From positions 5,022,001 through 5,086,000 of the forward strand of contig NZ_CP082164.1 of assembly GCF_023101685.1 (NCBI RefSeq): a DNA stretch of 64,000 nt. Direction: 5' to 3'. Under the pieces are notes generated by a model that did no database searches, was not told where the DNA came from, and was given only the letters and a program-made list of their open reading frames with translations. Of the stretch, positions 53,375 to 62,725 are shown piece after piece (the stretch's first letter is position 1; each line of letters starts with the position of its first letter). The DNA comes from Bradyrhizobium sp. 186 (GTDB lineage Bacteria > Pseudomonadota > Alphaproteobacteria > Rhizobiales > Xanthobacteraceae). The position numbers and the translations under genes were made by a program.

Positions 53375-54241
53375 CTACGCGACGATCCATTCGAGCAAAG
53401 CGTTCTGCGCGTGCAGGAGATAGGCTTTCGCGCGCGGGCTCTGGCAGGCGGGATGCGACATCGCGTCGGCGCTGACCTCCTGGCCTCGGGTGACGGGCGG
53501 GCAGGGCAGGAAAATGACGTCGGGGCGGCACCGCTCGAGCAGCGATGCCGATACCTGGTATCCTAGAAGTCGATCCCCGCTTGCGCCGTCGGGCCAGCAG
53601 TCCGTGACAATTACGTCCGCGTCGAACAGGGCGTCCAGGCCGGTGCTGGCGGTGAAGTTCGGACTCGCGATCTCCCGGACATGCCAGTCTTCCGGATAGA
53701 TCTGGGTCACCTGGAGCGGCAGCGCGATGGAGGCTTCAATCCATGACCGGACGATGTTGGCGGCGGGAGACAAGGCGACGATTTTCAGGCCGTCGAGCCT
53801 GGCCCTCTTGCTCCTGATATAAGCGAGGTCGCCAAGCGTTTCGCAGGGGTGATTTGATCGCGTTCTCGCATTGATGACGGGCGCATCGGCGCTTGATGCG
53901 AGCTCTCGCAGGGCCGACAACTCTCTGGTACGCACGACAAGGACGTCGAACCAGTTGTCGAGGTATTTCGCCAGATCGGCCGTCGCTTCGCCGGCGCCGA
54001 ATCTTGCAGGCGGGCGTGCGCAGACGCCGCCCATCGCCTGGATGCCGAGCTCGAAGGCCGTCGTATTCCTCCATCCACCGTCGTCGACGATAAGAGCCAC
54101 GCGCTTGCCGGCGAGACTCTGCGGCATGTCGCGGTCGTTCCACGCCTCCGCCAGGATCTGCGCGCGCGCGATGATGGACAGGATCGCGTCCGCGCCCAGG
54201 TCGTGGAACTGGAGAAAGTCCCGCTCGGCTTCGTTAGGCAT
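53375..54241 (-). CDS. Carbamoyltransferase-like protein with altered phosphate loop (288 aa)
   Basis: Fold of the aspartate/ornithine carbamoyltransferase family. The second-domain motifs are NHPCETLGDL (HPxQ position), DVIVTDCWPDG and FLPCPPVTRGQEVS (the HCLP position, reading LPCPP). The carbamoyl-phosphate loop STRTR is replaced by GWRNT in DGGWRNTTAFELG, so only one of its two arginines remains. Substrates are therefore uncertain; a new carbamoyl acceptor or loss of activity are both possible. It follows the MAPEG gene by 26 bp. Start at ATG 54241; the longer frame overlaps MAPEG. Confidence 0.75.
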   Translation of the reverse strand: MPNEAERDFLQFHDLGADAILSIIARAQILAEAWNDRDMPQSLAGKRVALIVDDGGWRNTTAFELGIQAMGGVCARPPARFGAGEATADLAKYLDNWFDVLVVRTRELSALRELASSADAPVINARTRSNHPCETLGDLAYIRSKRARLDGLKIVALSPAANIVRSWIEASIALPLQVTQIYPEDWHVREIASPNFTASTGLDALFDADVIVTDCWPDGASGDRLLGYQVSASLLERCRPDVIFLPCPPVTRGQEVSADAMSHPACQSPRAKAYLLHAQNALLEWIVA

Positions 54242-54267
54242 TGCTACCGCGCGTCCGGGACGCGCCT

Positions 54268-54666
54268 TCAGACCACCTTGAAAATCGCCAGCGCCAGCAC
54301 GGCTTGCGCGAGGAAGCCGACGGTGAAGGCCAGCGTGCGGAACACCGGCAGGCCGAGCGTGTAGACGATCAGATGCGCCACGCGCGACCAGAAATAGACG
54401 GCGCAGGCGAGCACGGTCCATTTCGTGGAATAGTCGATCGCGTTGAGGATCAGCACCAGCGGAGCGAAGATCACGAGGTTCTCGACAGCGTTGTCATGCG
54501 CGAACATCAGCCGGTTCGCCCAGTCCGCCTGCGGCTTGTCATTGCGCGAAGGGTTGGCCATCGCGCCGGTGAGGCCGCGGATCTGGCAGCGGTTGACGAT
54601 GTAAGGAATCCAGAGGATTCCGGTCAGGAACACCGTCAAGGTCAGCCAGAACAATTCACGCGTCAT
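54268..54666 (-). CDS. MAPEG family membrane protein (132 aa)
   Basis: Four-helix integral protein of the MAPEG family (eicosanoid/glutathione metabolism). Signature parts: RLMFAHDNAVENLVIFAPLVLI and YFWSRVAHLIVYTLGLPVFRTLAFTVGF. Bacterial members are often of unknown substrate. Follows phaC by 65 bp on the same strand and precedes the carbamoyltransferase gene. Confidence 0.85.
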   Translation of the reverse strand: MTRELFWLTLTVFLTGILWIPYIVNRCQIRGLTGAMANPSRNDKPQADWANRLMFAHDNAVENLVIFAPLVLILNAIDYSTKWTVLACAVYFWSRVAHLIVYTLGLPVFRTLAFTVGFLAQAVLALAIFKVV

Positions 54667-54731
54667 AACCCGGTCCCCTCATCAATCGCCGCGACAGGCG
54701 TGGAGCTTATACAAAGCTGCGGACGATTCCG

Positions 54732-56540
54732 CTATGCGCGAACTCTGACATAGCTGCCGGGCGCATCTTCGATTGGCGGCAGCGCCTCGCTGCCGACCGC
54801 GCGCGCCGGGACCTCCTCCGGATCGAGCCCGCCAAGCCATTCGCGCCAGTCCGGCCACCACGATCCCTTGTGCTCCACCGCATCCTTCATCCACTGGGCG
54901 ACGTTGACGTCCTTGACGTCGTCGTTGGTCCAGTACTGGTACTTGTTCGAGGCCGGCGGATTGACGACGCCGGCGATGTGGCCCGAGCCGGACAGCACAT
55001 ATTTCACCGGGCCGCCGAAGAATTGCGAGCCGTACAGCACCGATTCCGCCGGCGCGATGTGATCTTCCCGGGTGGCGAGGTTGTAGACCGGCACCATGAC
55101 CTTGGAGAGGTCGAGCAGGGTGTTGTCGAGTACCATCGTGCCCGTCGACAGCCGGTTCTCAAGGTAGCAGTTGCGCAGATAATAGGAATGGTTCGACGCG
55201 GTCATGCGTGTTGCGTCGGAATTCCAGTGCAGCAGGTCGAACGCGCTCGGCTGCTGGCCCTTGAGGTAATTGCTGACGACGTAGGACCAGATCAAATCAT
55301 TGGAGCGCAGCATGTTGAAGGCCATCGCCATCTTGGAGCCTTCGAGCACGCCCGCCGCCTTCATGTCCTGCTCGAGTGCGGCGATCTGGTCCTCGTCGAC
55401 GAAGACGAGGAGGTCGCCGGCATGGGTGAAGTCCACTTGTGCTGCAAAGAACGTCGCAGAGCTCACGCGCTGGCGGCGCTTCTCGGCGAGCCAGGCCAGC
55501 GTGGTCGCGAGCATCGTGCCGCCGACGCAATAGCCGGCGGTATGCACCTTCAACTCGCCGGTCGCGCGCTCGATGACGTCCATCGCCGTGAGCACGCCTT
55601 CCTTCATGTAGTCTTCCCAGCTCTTGTTGCCGAGCCGCTTGTCGGGATTGACCCATGAGATCACGAACACGGTGATGCCCTGGTCGACGCACCACTTGAT
55701 GTAGGATTTCTCCGGCTTGAGATCGAGGATGTAGAACTTGTTGATCCAGGGCGGCACGATCAGGAGCGGGGTGCGCAGCACCTTCTCCGTCGTCGGCGAA
55801 TACTGGATGAGCTGCATCATCTCGTTCTGGTAGATCACCTTGCCCGGCGTCGTCGCCATGTTGACGCCGACGACGAGGTTGTCCGGATTGGATTGGCGGA
55901 TCTTCAGCATGCCCTTGCCGGCGGCGATGTCCTCCGCCAGCATCTTCAGGCCGCGCGCGAGGTTCTCGCCGCTGCTGGCAACCGTCTCGCGCAGCACTTC
56001 CGGATTGGTCAGCACGAAGTTCGACGGCGACAGCGCGTTGGTGACCTGCTGGATGTAGAACTCGGCCTTCCGGCGCGTCTGCGGATCTAGCCCCTCGGCG
56101 TCGCTCACCAGCTCCTGCGCCCATTTGGCCGTGAGCAGATAGAGCTGCATCACGAAATCGAAGAACTGGTTCGACTTCCATTCCGGATCGGCAAAGCGCT
56201 TGTCGCGCGGCGAGGGCGCGATCGCGGGCGGAGCGTCCTGGCCGGCCATGCGGCGCGCCGCCGAGCCCCAAAGGTCGAGATAGTCCTTGGCGAGCTTGGT
56301 CTGGAGATCGGACGATCGCGAGCTGTCCGTCAGCCAGTATTCGGCGACCGACGTGAAGGTCTTGACGACTTCGGCGAGCTCCGCCGGCGGGCGATCCTGC
56401 ACCTCGCCGCTTTCGCGCGGCTTCAGGTACGCGGCGAGCGCCTTGCCTCCGCTTTCCATCGCCCGCGCGACATTCATCGCGAAGGCTTCCGCATTGAACT
56501 TCGTCTCGGATCCGGGCGTGTCAGTCGTGGCGGTATTCAT
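54732..56540 (-). CDS. phaC: Class I poly(3-hydroxyalkanoate) synthase (602 aa)
   Basis: Polymerises (R)-3-hydroxyacyl-CoA to polyester granules. The lipase-like box with catalytic Cys is GYCVGGTM (about residue 345), the Asp is in NLATREDHIAPAES and the His in LSGSGHIAGVVNPP. Length 602 is usual for class I. Start at the ATG at 56540. No phasin or phaAB nearby. Confidence 0.95.
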   Translation of the reverse strand: MNTATTDTPGSETKFNAEAFAMNVARAMESGGKALAAYLKPRESGEVQDRPPAELAEVVKTFTSVAEYWLTDSSRSSDLQTKLAKDYLDLWGSAARRMAGQDAPPAIAPSPRDKRFADPEWKSNQFFDFVMQLYLLTAKWAQELVSDAEGLDPQTRRKAEFYIQQVTNALSPSNFVLTNPEVLRETVASSGENLARGLKMLAEDIAAGKGMLKIRQSNPDNLVVGVNMATTPGKVIYQNEMMQLIQYSPTTEKVLRTPLLIVPPWINKFYILDLKPEKSYIKWCVDQGITVFVISWVNPDKRLGNKSWEDYMKEGVLTAMDVIERATGELKVHTAGYCVGGTMLATTLAWLAEKRRQRVSSATFFAAQVDFTHAGDLLVFVDEDQIAALEQDMKAAGVLEGSKMAMAFNMLRSNDLIWSYVVSNYLKGQQPSAFDLLHWNSDATRMTASNHSYYLRNCYLENRLSTGTMVLDNTLLDLSKVMVPVYNLATREDHIAPAESVLYGSQFFGGPVKYVLSGSGHIAGVVNPPASNKYQYWTNDDVKDVNVAQWMKDAVEHKGSWWPDWREWLGGLDPEEVPARAVGSEALPPIEDAPGSYVRVRA

Positions 56541-56794
56541 GAGCAGAACAGTAACGATTCATTCCGTATTCGTCACCGCGAAGCTCGCACGTTTCGTCTT
56601 AAACGCTCTCGAAGATGTGCTGCACTGCGACAAAGTTTCTTGGTTCCGTCACAATCAAGCCGCACCGGGCGGGTTGATGGACCTTGGATGTGTTCTCGCT
56701 CGCACCATGTTTGGGCAGCAATGGTTTGAGCTTGGGCAGGTTGTTGGGTTAAGGTCTAGCAGCCGTGCGTTGGGACGAGTAGGGGATTTCCCAA
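56541..56794. other. 254 bp between phaC and the lipoprotein gene
   Basis: Divergent upstream region. No supported gene; A/T-rich blocks near 56600-56650 (CACAATCAAGCC, CGACAAAGTTTC) may be promoter elements. I see nothing more. Confidence 0.35.
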
Positions 56795-57073
56795 GTGTTG
56801 GCGTTGAGGGACCTGCAAAAGACGCGGCTTGCCTGCTGCGCGCTGCTGATCGCGGCGGCGTGGGCGCTGGGCGGCTGTTCGAGCCAGCTCGCGGACCTCT
56901 CGCCCGCCGATGCGCAGGCGCATCCCAAGGAGCCCGGCGCCTACCTGCCGGTGCACGACCTGCCGCCGGACCGTAATCAAGCGACCATCCCGCCGGATCA
57001 GCGCGCCAAGATCGAGGCCGAGCTTGCTGCTGCCCGCGACCGCCAGGCCACCGCTGCCAAGGACGCCAAGTAA
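56795..57073 (+). CDS. Small lipoprotein (92 aa)
   Basis: A GTG start, a hydrophobic stretch (ACCALLIAAAWALGG) and a lipobox LGGC at about residues 25-28 with the modified Cys at 28, then a Pro/Asp-rich stretch and an alpha-helical tail (AKIEAELAAARDRQATAAKDAK). Probable lipid-anchored envelope protein; unknown function. Confidence 0.7.
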   Translation: MLALRDLQKTRLACCALLIAAAWALGGCSSQLADLSPADAQAHPKEPGAYLPVHDLPPDRNQATIPPDQRAKIEAELAAARDRQATAAKDAK

Positions 57074-57302
57074 AGGCGTCAAGTGAGGCGCTGCAACGTA
57101 ATCGCTGGCGCCCCCGCCACTCCGTGCTAAAAAGACCTGAGTTCAGCCGAGAGTTGGGGCGAAGGAGTTCAGCCCTTGTCGCGGGAAATTACTCTAAGTC
57201 TTTGACGTAGAGGTATTTTCGCGCAAGGGCCGGGTGCCTTTCGGGGGCCGTCACAGCGCTTTCGATTCTGTCCTGACCCGGTTGCCCGGAGCCCAGAGAG
57301 CC

Positions 57303-58523
57303 ATGGAAGAATTTTACCGCATCCGCCGCCTTCCGCCTTACGTGTTCGAGCAGGTCAACCGGGCCAAGGCAGCCGCGCGGAATGCCGGCGCCGACATCAT
57401 CGATCTCGGCATGGGCAATCCGGACCTGCCGGCGCCGCCGCACGTGCTGGAGAAGCTGAAGGAGACGCTGGGCAAGCCGCGCACCGATCGCTACTCGGCC
57501 TCCCGCGGCATCCCCGGGCTGCGCAGGGCCCAAGCCGGCTATTACGCCCGCCGCTTCGGCGTAAAACTCAATCCCGACACCCAGGTGGTGGCGACGCTCG
57601 GCTCCAAGGAAGGCTTTGCCAACGTGGCGCAGGCGATCACCGCGCCGGGCGACGTCGTTCTCTGTCCGAACCCGAGCTATCCGATTCACGCCTTCGGCTT
57701 TTTGATGGCGGGCGGCGTGATCCGCTCGGTGCCATCGGAGCCGACGCCGCAGTTCTTCGAGGCGGTGGAGCGCGCGATCGTGCACTCGATCCCGAAGCCG
57801 CTGGCGCTAGTGGTCTGCTACCCTTCGAACCCGACGGCCTATGTCGCGAGCCTCGACTTCTACAAGGACCTGGTGGCGTTTGCGAAGAAGCACGAGATCC
57901 TGATCCTGTCCGATCTTGCCTATGCCGAAGTCTATTTCGACGAGAACAACCCGCCGCCCTCGGTGCTCCAGGTGCCCGGCGCGATCGATGTCACCGTCGA
58001 GTTCACCTCGATGTCGAAGACCTATTCGATGGCCGGCTGGCGCATGGGCTTTGCGGTCGGCAATGAGCGCGTGATCGCAGCACTCGCCCGCGTCAAATCC
58101 TATCTCGATTACGGCGCCTTCACGCCAGTGCAGGTCGCAGCGACCGCGGCGCTGAACGGCCCGGACGATTGCATCAAGGAGATGCGCGACACCTACCGCA
58201 AGCGCCGCGAGGCGCTGGTGGAGTCGTTCGGCCGCGCCGGCTGGGAGATCCCGCCGCCGGATGCCTCGATGTTCGCCTGGGCGCCGCTGCCGGAAGCGTT
58301 CCGCAGCGTCGGCAGCATGGCGTTCGCGACCCTGATGGTGGAGAAATCCGGCGTCGTGGTCTCGCCCGGCGTCGGCTTCGGCGAGCATGGCGAAGGATAT
58401 GTCCGCATCGCCATGGTGGAAAACGAGCAACGGATCAGGCAGGCCGCGCGCGGCGTGCGCCGCTTCCTTGAAAGCGGCATCGAAACGTTGCACAACGTCG
58501 TTCCGCTCGCCAACCGGCGCTAA
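57303..58523 (+). CDS. Class I aminotransferase, AlaC/LL-DAP-type (406 aa)
   Basis: PLP-dependent aminotransferase of fold type I. The PLP lysine is in MSKTYSMAGWRMGF and the preceding VLCPNPSYPIHAFGF and CYPSNPTAYVAS are typical of the alanine/LL-diaminopimelate group. The start at 57303 opens into the fold (MEEFYRIRRLPPYVF). hom follows by 28 bp, so the two may be cotranscribed in amino acid metabolism. I do not assign a firm substrate. Confidence 0.9.
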   Translation: MEEFYRIRRLPPYVFEQVNRAKAAARNAGADIIDLGMGNPDLPAPPHVLEKLKETLGKPRTDRYSASRGIPGLRRAQAGYYARRFGVKLNPDTQVVATLGSKEGFANVAQAITAPGDVVLCPNPSYPIHAFGFLMAGGVIRSVPSEPTPQFFEAVERAIVHSIPKPLALVVCYPSNPTAYVASLDFYKDLVAFAKKHEILILSDLAYAEVYFDENNPPPSVLQVPGAIDVTVEFTSMSKTYSMAGWRMGFAVGNERVIAALARVKSYLDYGAFTPVQVAATAALNGPDDCIKEMRDTYRKRREALVESFGRAGWEIPPPDASMFAWAPLPEAFRSVGSMAFATLMVEKSGVVVSPGVGFGEHGEGYVRIAMVENEQRIRQAARGVRRFLESGIETLHNVVPLANRR

Positions 58524-58551
58524 TTCTCTTCGACAGGTTTTCTGAAGCATC

Positions 58552-59868
58552 ATGGTCGCACCCCTGAAAGTGGGCATAGCGGGGCTCGGCACCGTGGGCG
58601 CCGAAGTTGTCCGTTTGATTGAAACGCAAAGCCGCGTGCTCGCGGGCCGCAGCGGCCGGGGCATTCGCGTCGTCGCCGTCACCGCGCGCTCAAAGGCGAA
58701 GAAGCGCGGCGTCGATCTGCGCGGCGTCGAATGGGTCAAGGATCCGATGGCGCTCGCAACCCATCCCGGCATCGACTGCTTCGTCGAGCTGATGGGCGGC
58801 GCCGGCGATCCCGCGCTGTCGGCGGTCGAAGCTGCGCTGAACGCCAGCAAGTCTGTCGTCACAGCCAACAAGGCGTTGCTCGCCAAGCACGGGCTCAAAC
58901 TGGCAAAGGCCGCCGAAAAGCACGGCGGCGCGCTGAATTTCGAGGCAGCCGTCGGCGCCGCGATCCCCGTCATCAAGACGTTGCGCGAGGGTCTTGCGGG
59001 AACCGGCATCAACCGCGTCTACGGCATCCTCAACGGCACCTGCAACTACATCCTGACGCGGATGGAGCAGGAAGGGCTGTCCTTCGCCGAATGCCTCAAG
59101 GATGCGCAGCGCCTCGGCTATGCCGAGGCCAACCCGTCCTTCGACGTCGACGGCCACGACACCGCACAGAAGCTGGCCATTCTCGCCAGCCTCGCTTTCG
59201 GCACGAAAGTTGCTCAAAGCGCGGTGTATGTCGAAGGTATCTCGTCCATCGCGCCGGAAGATCTGCGCGCGGCCGCCGATCTCGGTTACCGCGTCAAGCT
59301 GCTCGGCGTTGCGGTTCGCACCGCCAAGGGCATCGAGCAGCGCGTGCATCCGACCATGGTTCCAAAATCCTCCTCGATCGCGCAGGTGATGGGTGTCACC
59401 AATGCGGTCACGATCGATGGCGAGGGCATTCCGCCGATTACGCTGGTCGGCCCCGGCGCAGGAGGAGCTGCGACCGCATCCGCCGTCGTCGCCGATATTG
59501 CCGATGTCGCGCGCGGCATCCGCGCCAACCCGTTCGGCCGGCCGATTTCGCAACTGCGCGACACCAAGAAAGCGCCGATGGAGCGGCATGAGGGCGGCTA
59601 CTACATCCGCCTTTTGGCGCGCGATTTCCCGGGCACTGCGGCTGCGATCGCGACCCGGCTTGCAGAACAGAAGATTTCGATCGAATCGATCGTGCAGCGC
59701 CATCCCAATGGCGGCGCGGCGCCGGCAAACGGCAAGGCGGTGCTCGTGCCCGTCATCCTGATCACCTATGCGACGCATGAGGACGCCGTGCGCCGGGCGC
59801 TCGCCGCCGTGCAGCACGATAAGGTGATCAGCGGCCGGCCGCAGGTGATCCGGATCGAGAAGAACTAG
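58552..59868 (+). CDS. hom: Homoserine dehydrogenase (438 aa)
   Basis: Reduces aspartate semialdehyde to homoserine for threonine and methionine. NAD site GIAGLGTVGAEVV at the N-terminus, VVTANKALLAKHG in the middle and the C-terminal ACT domain (about 350-438, YYIRLLARDFPGTAAAIATRLAEQ). Complete in length. A palindromic repeat of family A begins on its stop codon. glpX is 142 bp downstream. Confidence 0.96.
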   Translation: MVAPLKVGIAGLGTVGAEVVRLIETQSRVLAGRSGRGIRVVAVTARSKAKKRGVDLRGVEWVKDPMALATHPGIDCFVELMGGAGDPALSAVEAALNASKSVVTANKALLAKHGLKLAKAAEKHGGALNFEAAVGAAIPVIKTLREGLAGTGINRVYGILNGTCNYILTRMEQEGLSFAECLKDAQRLGYAEANPSFDVDGHDTAQKLAILASLAFGTKVAQSAVYVEGISSIAPEDLRAAADLGYRVKLLGVAVRTAKGIEQRVHPTMVPKSSSIAQVMGVTNAVTIDGEGIPPITLVGPGAGGAATASAVVADIADVARGIRANPFGRPISQLRDTKKAPMERHEGGYYIRLLARDFPGTAAAIATRLAEQKISIESIVQRHPNGGAAPANGKAVLVPVILITYATHEDAVRRALAAVQHDKVISGRPQVIRIEKN

Positions 59869-59916
59869 AGCATGCTCCGGAAAAGTGTGAAGCGGTTTTC
59901 CGGAAAGAGCATGCTC
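59868..59916. repeat. Dispersed palindromic repeat, family A, copy 2
   Basis: GAGCATGCTCCGGAAAAGTG ... CCGGAAAGAGCATGCTC: a short, well-preserved palindrome beginning on the last base of the hom stop codon. It matches the ends of the 7352-7427 copy. Both copies sit immediately after a coding sequence. Confidence 0.75.
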
Positions 59917-60010
59917 AAACAATGAGGGCGGTTCGTTCGAACGAACCGAGGGCGTTGCGAGTTGTTGCGGGCAGAGACTTCTGTCCCGAACTGTTTGAAG
60001 GAGTGAGCCG

Positions 60011-61012
60011 ATGTCGACCCATATTTCAGTCCCGCCGCACGCGTTGCTCGAGCGCATTCTCACGCTGGAGATCGTGCGGGTGACGGAGCGGGCAGCGGTG
60101 TCTTCGGCGCGGCTGCGCGGACACGGCAATGAGAAAGCGGCCGACCAGGCCGCGGTGGACGCGATGCGGCGCGAGCTCAACAAGCTGCCGATCGAGGGCA
60201 CCATCGTGATCGGCGAGGGCGAGCGCGACGAGGCGCCGATGCTCTTCATCGGCGAGAAGGTCGGCATGAACACCGGCCCGCGGGTCGACATCGCGGTCGA
60301 CCCGCTCGAAGGCACCACGCTGTGCGCCAAGAACATGCCGGGCTCGATTGCCACCATGGCGATGGCCGACGGCGGCACGCTGCTGCACGCGCCCGACGTC
60401 TACATGCAGAAGCTCGCAATCGGCCCGGGTTATGCCAAGGGTGTCGTCGAGCTCGATGCCACGCCGGCGGAAAACGTCCTCCGTCTCGCCAAGGCCAAGG
60501 GCGTCGCGCCGGAGGGGATCACCGTGCTCGTGCTCGACCGTCCGCGCCACGCCAGCATCATCGAGAGCGTGCGCTCGACGGGCGCCGCCGTGCGCCTCAT
60601 CACCGACGGCGACGTCGCCGGCGTGATCCACTGCGCCGACCCCGACAACACCGGCGTCGACATGTATCTCGGCACCGGCGGTGCGCCGGAAGGCGTGCTC
60701 GCGGCCGTGGCGCTGCGCTGCATCGGCGGCCAGATGCAGTGCCGCCTGATCCTCGACTCCGACGAGAAGCGCGAGCGCGCTGCCAAGATGGGCGTCAACG
60801 ATCCCAAGATGATCTACGGCATCGAAGACATGGCCAAGGGCGACTGCCTGTTCGCCGCCACCGGCGTCACCACGGGCTCGCTGCTCTCGGGCGTGAAATT
60901 CCGCAAGGACGGCGTGATCGAGACCGAGACGGTGGTCATGCGCTCCGTCACCGGTACCGTGCGCTACATCAAGGCCGAGCACCGCGAACTGGCGAAGTTC
61001 CATTTGGATTGA
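60011..61012 (+). CDS. glpX: Class II fructose-1,6-bisphosphatase (333 aa)
   Basis: Dephosphorylates fructose-1,6-bisphosphate in gluconeogenesis. The metal motifs VIGEGERDEAPML and DIAVDPLEGTTLCA are GlpX signatures. Length fits (about 320-340). Good ribosome site (GGAG) 8-9 bases before the ATG. Confidence 0.96.
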   Translation: MSTHISVPPHALLERILTLEIVRVTERAAVSSARLRGHGNEKAADQAAVDAMRRELNKLPIEGTIVIGEGERDEAPMLFIGEKVGMNTGPRVDIAVDPLEGTTLCAKNMPGSIATMAMADGGTLLHAPDVYMQKLAIGPGYAKGVVELDATPAENVLRLAKAKGVAPEGITVLVLDRPRHASIIESVRSTGAAVRLITDGDVAGVIHCADPDNTGVDMYLGTGGAPEGVLAAVALRCIGGQMQCRLILDSDEKRERAAKMGVNDPKMIYGIEDMAKGDCLFAATGVTTGSLLSGVKFRKDGVIETETVVMRSVTGTVRYIKAEHRELAKFHLD

Positions 61013-61031
61013 TCAACGCAGTAACAACAGC

Positions 61032-61133
61032 CGTCATTCCGGGGCGACGCGAAGCGTCGAGCTCGGAATCCATAATCACCAGCCGTGGTTATGGATTCCG
61101 GGCCTGCGCCTAACGGCGCATCCCGGAATGACG
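61032..61133. repeat. Dispersed palindromic repeat, family D
   Basis: CGTCATTCCGGG and CCCGGAATGACG arms, with an inner pair GGAATCCATAA...TTATGGATTCC. A nested cruciform-type element 102 bp long, common in this group. It separates glpX from the haloacid dehalogenase gene and ends 18 bp before the latter's start. Confidence 0.8.
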
Positions 61134-61151
61134 AGCGTGGAGGATGCGCAC

Positions 61152-61871
61152 ATGTCCGATCTTACCGCCGTCAAAGCCCTCGTCTTCGACGTGTTCGGCA
61201 CGGTCGTTGACTGGCGCACCAGCCTGATCACCGACTTCATGTGGTGGAGCAGGGGCCGCGGCATCAGCGCCGACTGGACCGCGCTGGTCGACGGCTGGCG
61301 CGGCATGTACATGGCCTCCATGGACGACGTGCGTAAGCACCCCGAGCGCGGCTACGTCATCCTGGACGATCTGCACCGCCGCTCGCTGGAGAAGCTGGTC
61401 GCGCAGTTTGCAATCAAGGGCCTCACCGAGGCCGATCTCGATCACCTCACCAAGGGCTGGCATCGTCTCCATCCCTGGCCCGACAGCGTCGCCGGCCTGA
61501 CGCGGCTGAAATCGAAATTCGTCATCTCGCCGCTGTCGAACGGCAATGTCGCGCTGCTCACCAACATGGCGAAGTTTGCAGGCCTTTCGTGGGATCTCGT
61601 CATGTCGGCCGAACTGTTCGAGCACTACAAGCCCGACCCCGAAACCTATCTCGGCGCCGCGCGGCTGCTCGGGCTCAAGCCCGAAGAGGTGATGATGGTC
61701 GCCGCCCACAACGGCGATCTCGCGGCCGCACAGAAGAACGGGCTGAAGACCGCGTTCGTGGCGCGGCCGACGGAGTATGGGCCGTTGCAGAAGGTGGATT
61801 TCGAATCCACCGGCAGCTGGGACATTGTCGCCAGGGATTTTGGCGGGATCGCTGATAGGCTGGGGTGCTAG
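61152..61871 (+). CDS. Haloacid dehalogenase, type II-like (239 aa)
   Basis: HAD-superfamily hydrolase. The nucleophile Asp is in VFDVFGTVVDWR (residues about 11-22), and further motifs are LSNGN, the Lys/Asp region FEHYKPDPETYLGAA and MMVAAHNGDLAAA. The pattern fits L-2-haloacid dehalogenases, which often use their first Asp to remove halide; whether it acts on halo-acids is not certain. Start at 61152, inside the longer frame. Confidence 0.88.
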   Translation: MSDLTAVKALVFDVFGTVVDWRTSLITDFMWWSRGRGISADWTALVDGWRGMYMASMDDVRKHPERGYVILDDLHRRSLEKLVAQFAIKGLTEADLDHLTKGWHRLHPWPDSVAGLTRLKSKFVISPLSNGNVALLTNMAKFAGLSWDLVMSAELFEHYKPDPETYLGAARLLGLKPEEVMMVAAHNGDLAAAQKNGLKTAFVARPTEYGPLQKVDFESTGSWDIVARDFGGIADRLGC

Positions 61872-61942
61872 CGGGGAGCGCCCCGCCTTGCCCCGGGCGG
61901 ATGCGTTGACGAACCCAGGGATTCCTTGGCCGAGAGCAGCTT

Positions 61943-62590
61943 TCACGGCAATGCCGACGGCAATTGCGGCGTGGTGTCCACGAAAGCAGATCTCTTGGAG
62001 AAACCTGCCCACCAGTCACTGAGCCTGCGGTGCTTGTGAAGAAGCGTTTTGCCTTCAGGGGCCAGTACGAAGTAGCCAATCATCGGCGCGAGATGGATAT
62101 CAGCGAGTGATGGTTGATTGCCGCAGAGGTATTGGCCCTCGCCGGCGGCTTTCTCCAATGCCGAGAGGACTCTCGGCGCTGCTTCGAGACCTTTTTGAAA
62201 CTCGTTCGCGTCCGCCTGAACTTTCGTTAGCGGCCTGAAAACTCCGTGAGAGAAGACTTGTCTCACCAGAGGCCAGTAAGCGTAGCTGTCCGCAATCGAC
62301 ATGATCTGATTGCAACGCGCGCGCTCTCTCGGCTCCGCCGGCTGAAGCTTGGGACCTTCAAACGCTTCATCCACGTAGCGCGTGATGGCGCCTGTTTCGT
62401 AAACGACGAACCCAGTGTGAACCAGCGCCGGCACGCGCTTGAAGGGATGCGTTGCAAGGTAGCTTGCAGGGATGTTCTCAGCGAAGGGGTTTACCTCGAT
62501 CCAATCGTACGCCTTGCCCTTTTCGTGGAGGGCCAGTCGGGCGATCCAGGAATAGACGCTGTATCGGTAGCCATACAGCTCGATCGCCAT
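61943..62590 (-). CDS. Glutathione S-transferase family protein (215 aa)
   Basis: Thioredoxin-fold N-terminus (MAIELYGYRYSVYSWIARLAL with the Tyr/Ser-type active-site region), cis-Pro in KRVPALVH, then the helical domain. It fits a small GST of uncertain substrate. Start at ATG 62590; a longer frame of 18 residues is not conserved. The convergent haloacid dehalogenase lies 71 bp away. Confidence 0.85.
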   Translation of the reverse strand: MAIELYGYRYSVYSWIARLALHEKGKAYDWIEVNPFAENIPASYLATHPFKRVPALVHTGFVVYETGAITRYVDEAFEGPKLQPAEPRERARCNQIMSIADSYAYWPLVRQVFSHGVFRPLTKVQADANEFQKGLEAAPRVLSALEKAAGEGQYLCGNQPSLADIHLAPMIGYFVLAPEGKTLLHKHRRLSDWWAGFSKRSAFVDTTPQLPSALP

Positions 62591-62725
62591 GAAGCGCGGT
62601 CCCAGGATATTTCCCGGCGCCAGGACTGGCGCAGTCACGTGCAAACCCCTGTCGCGGAGCCCGCCGAATAGCGGGCATCGTTCGGTCCGGGCGGCACGAG
62701 TGCCACCCGGACCTGATCTGACGAA

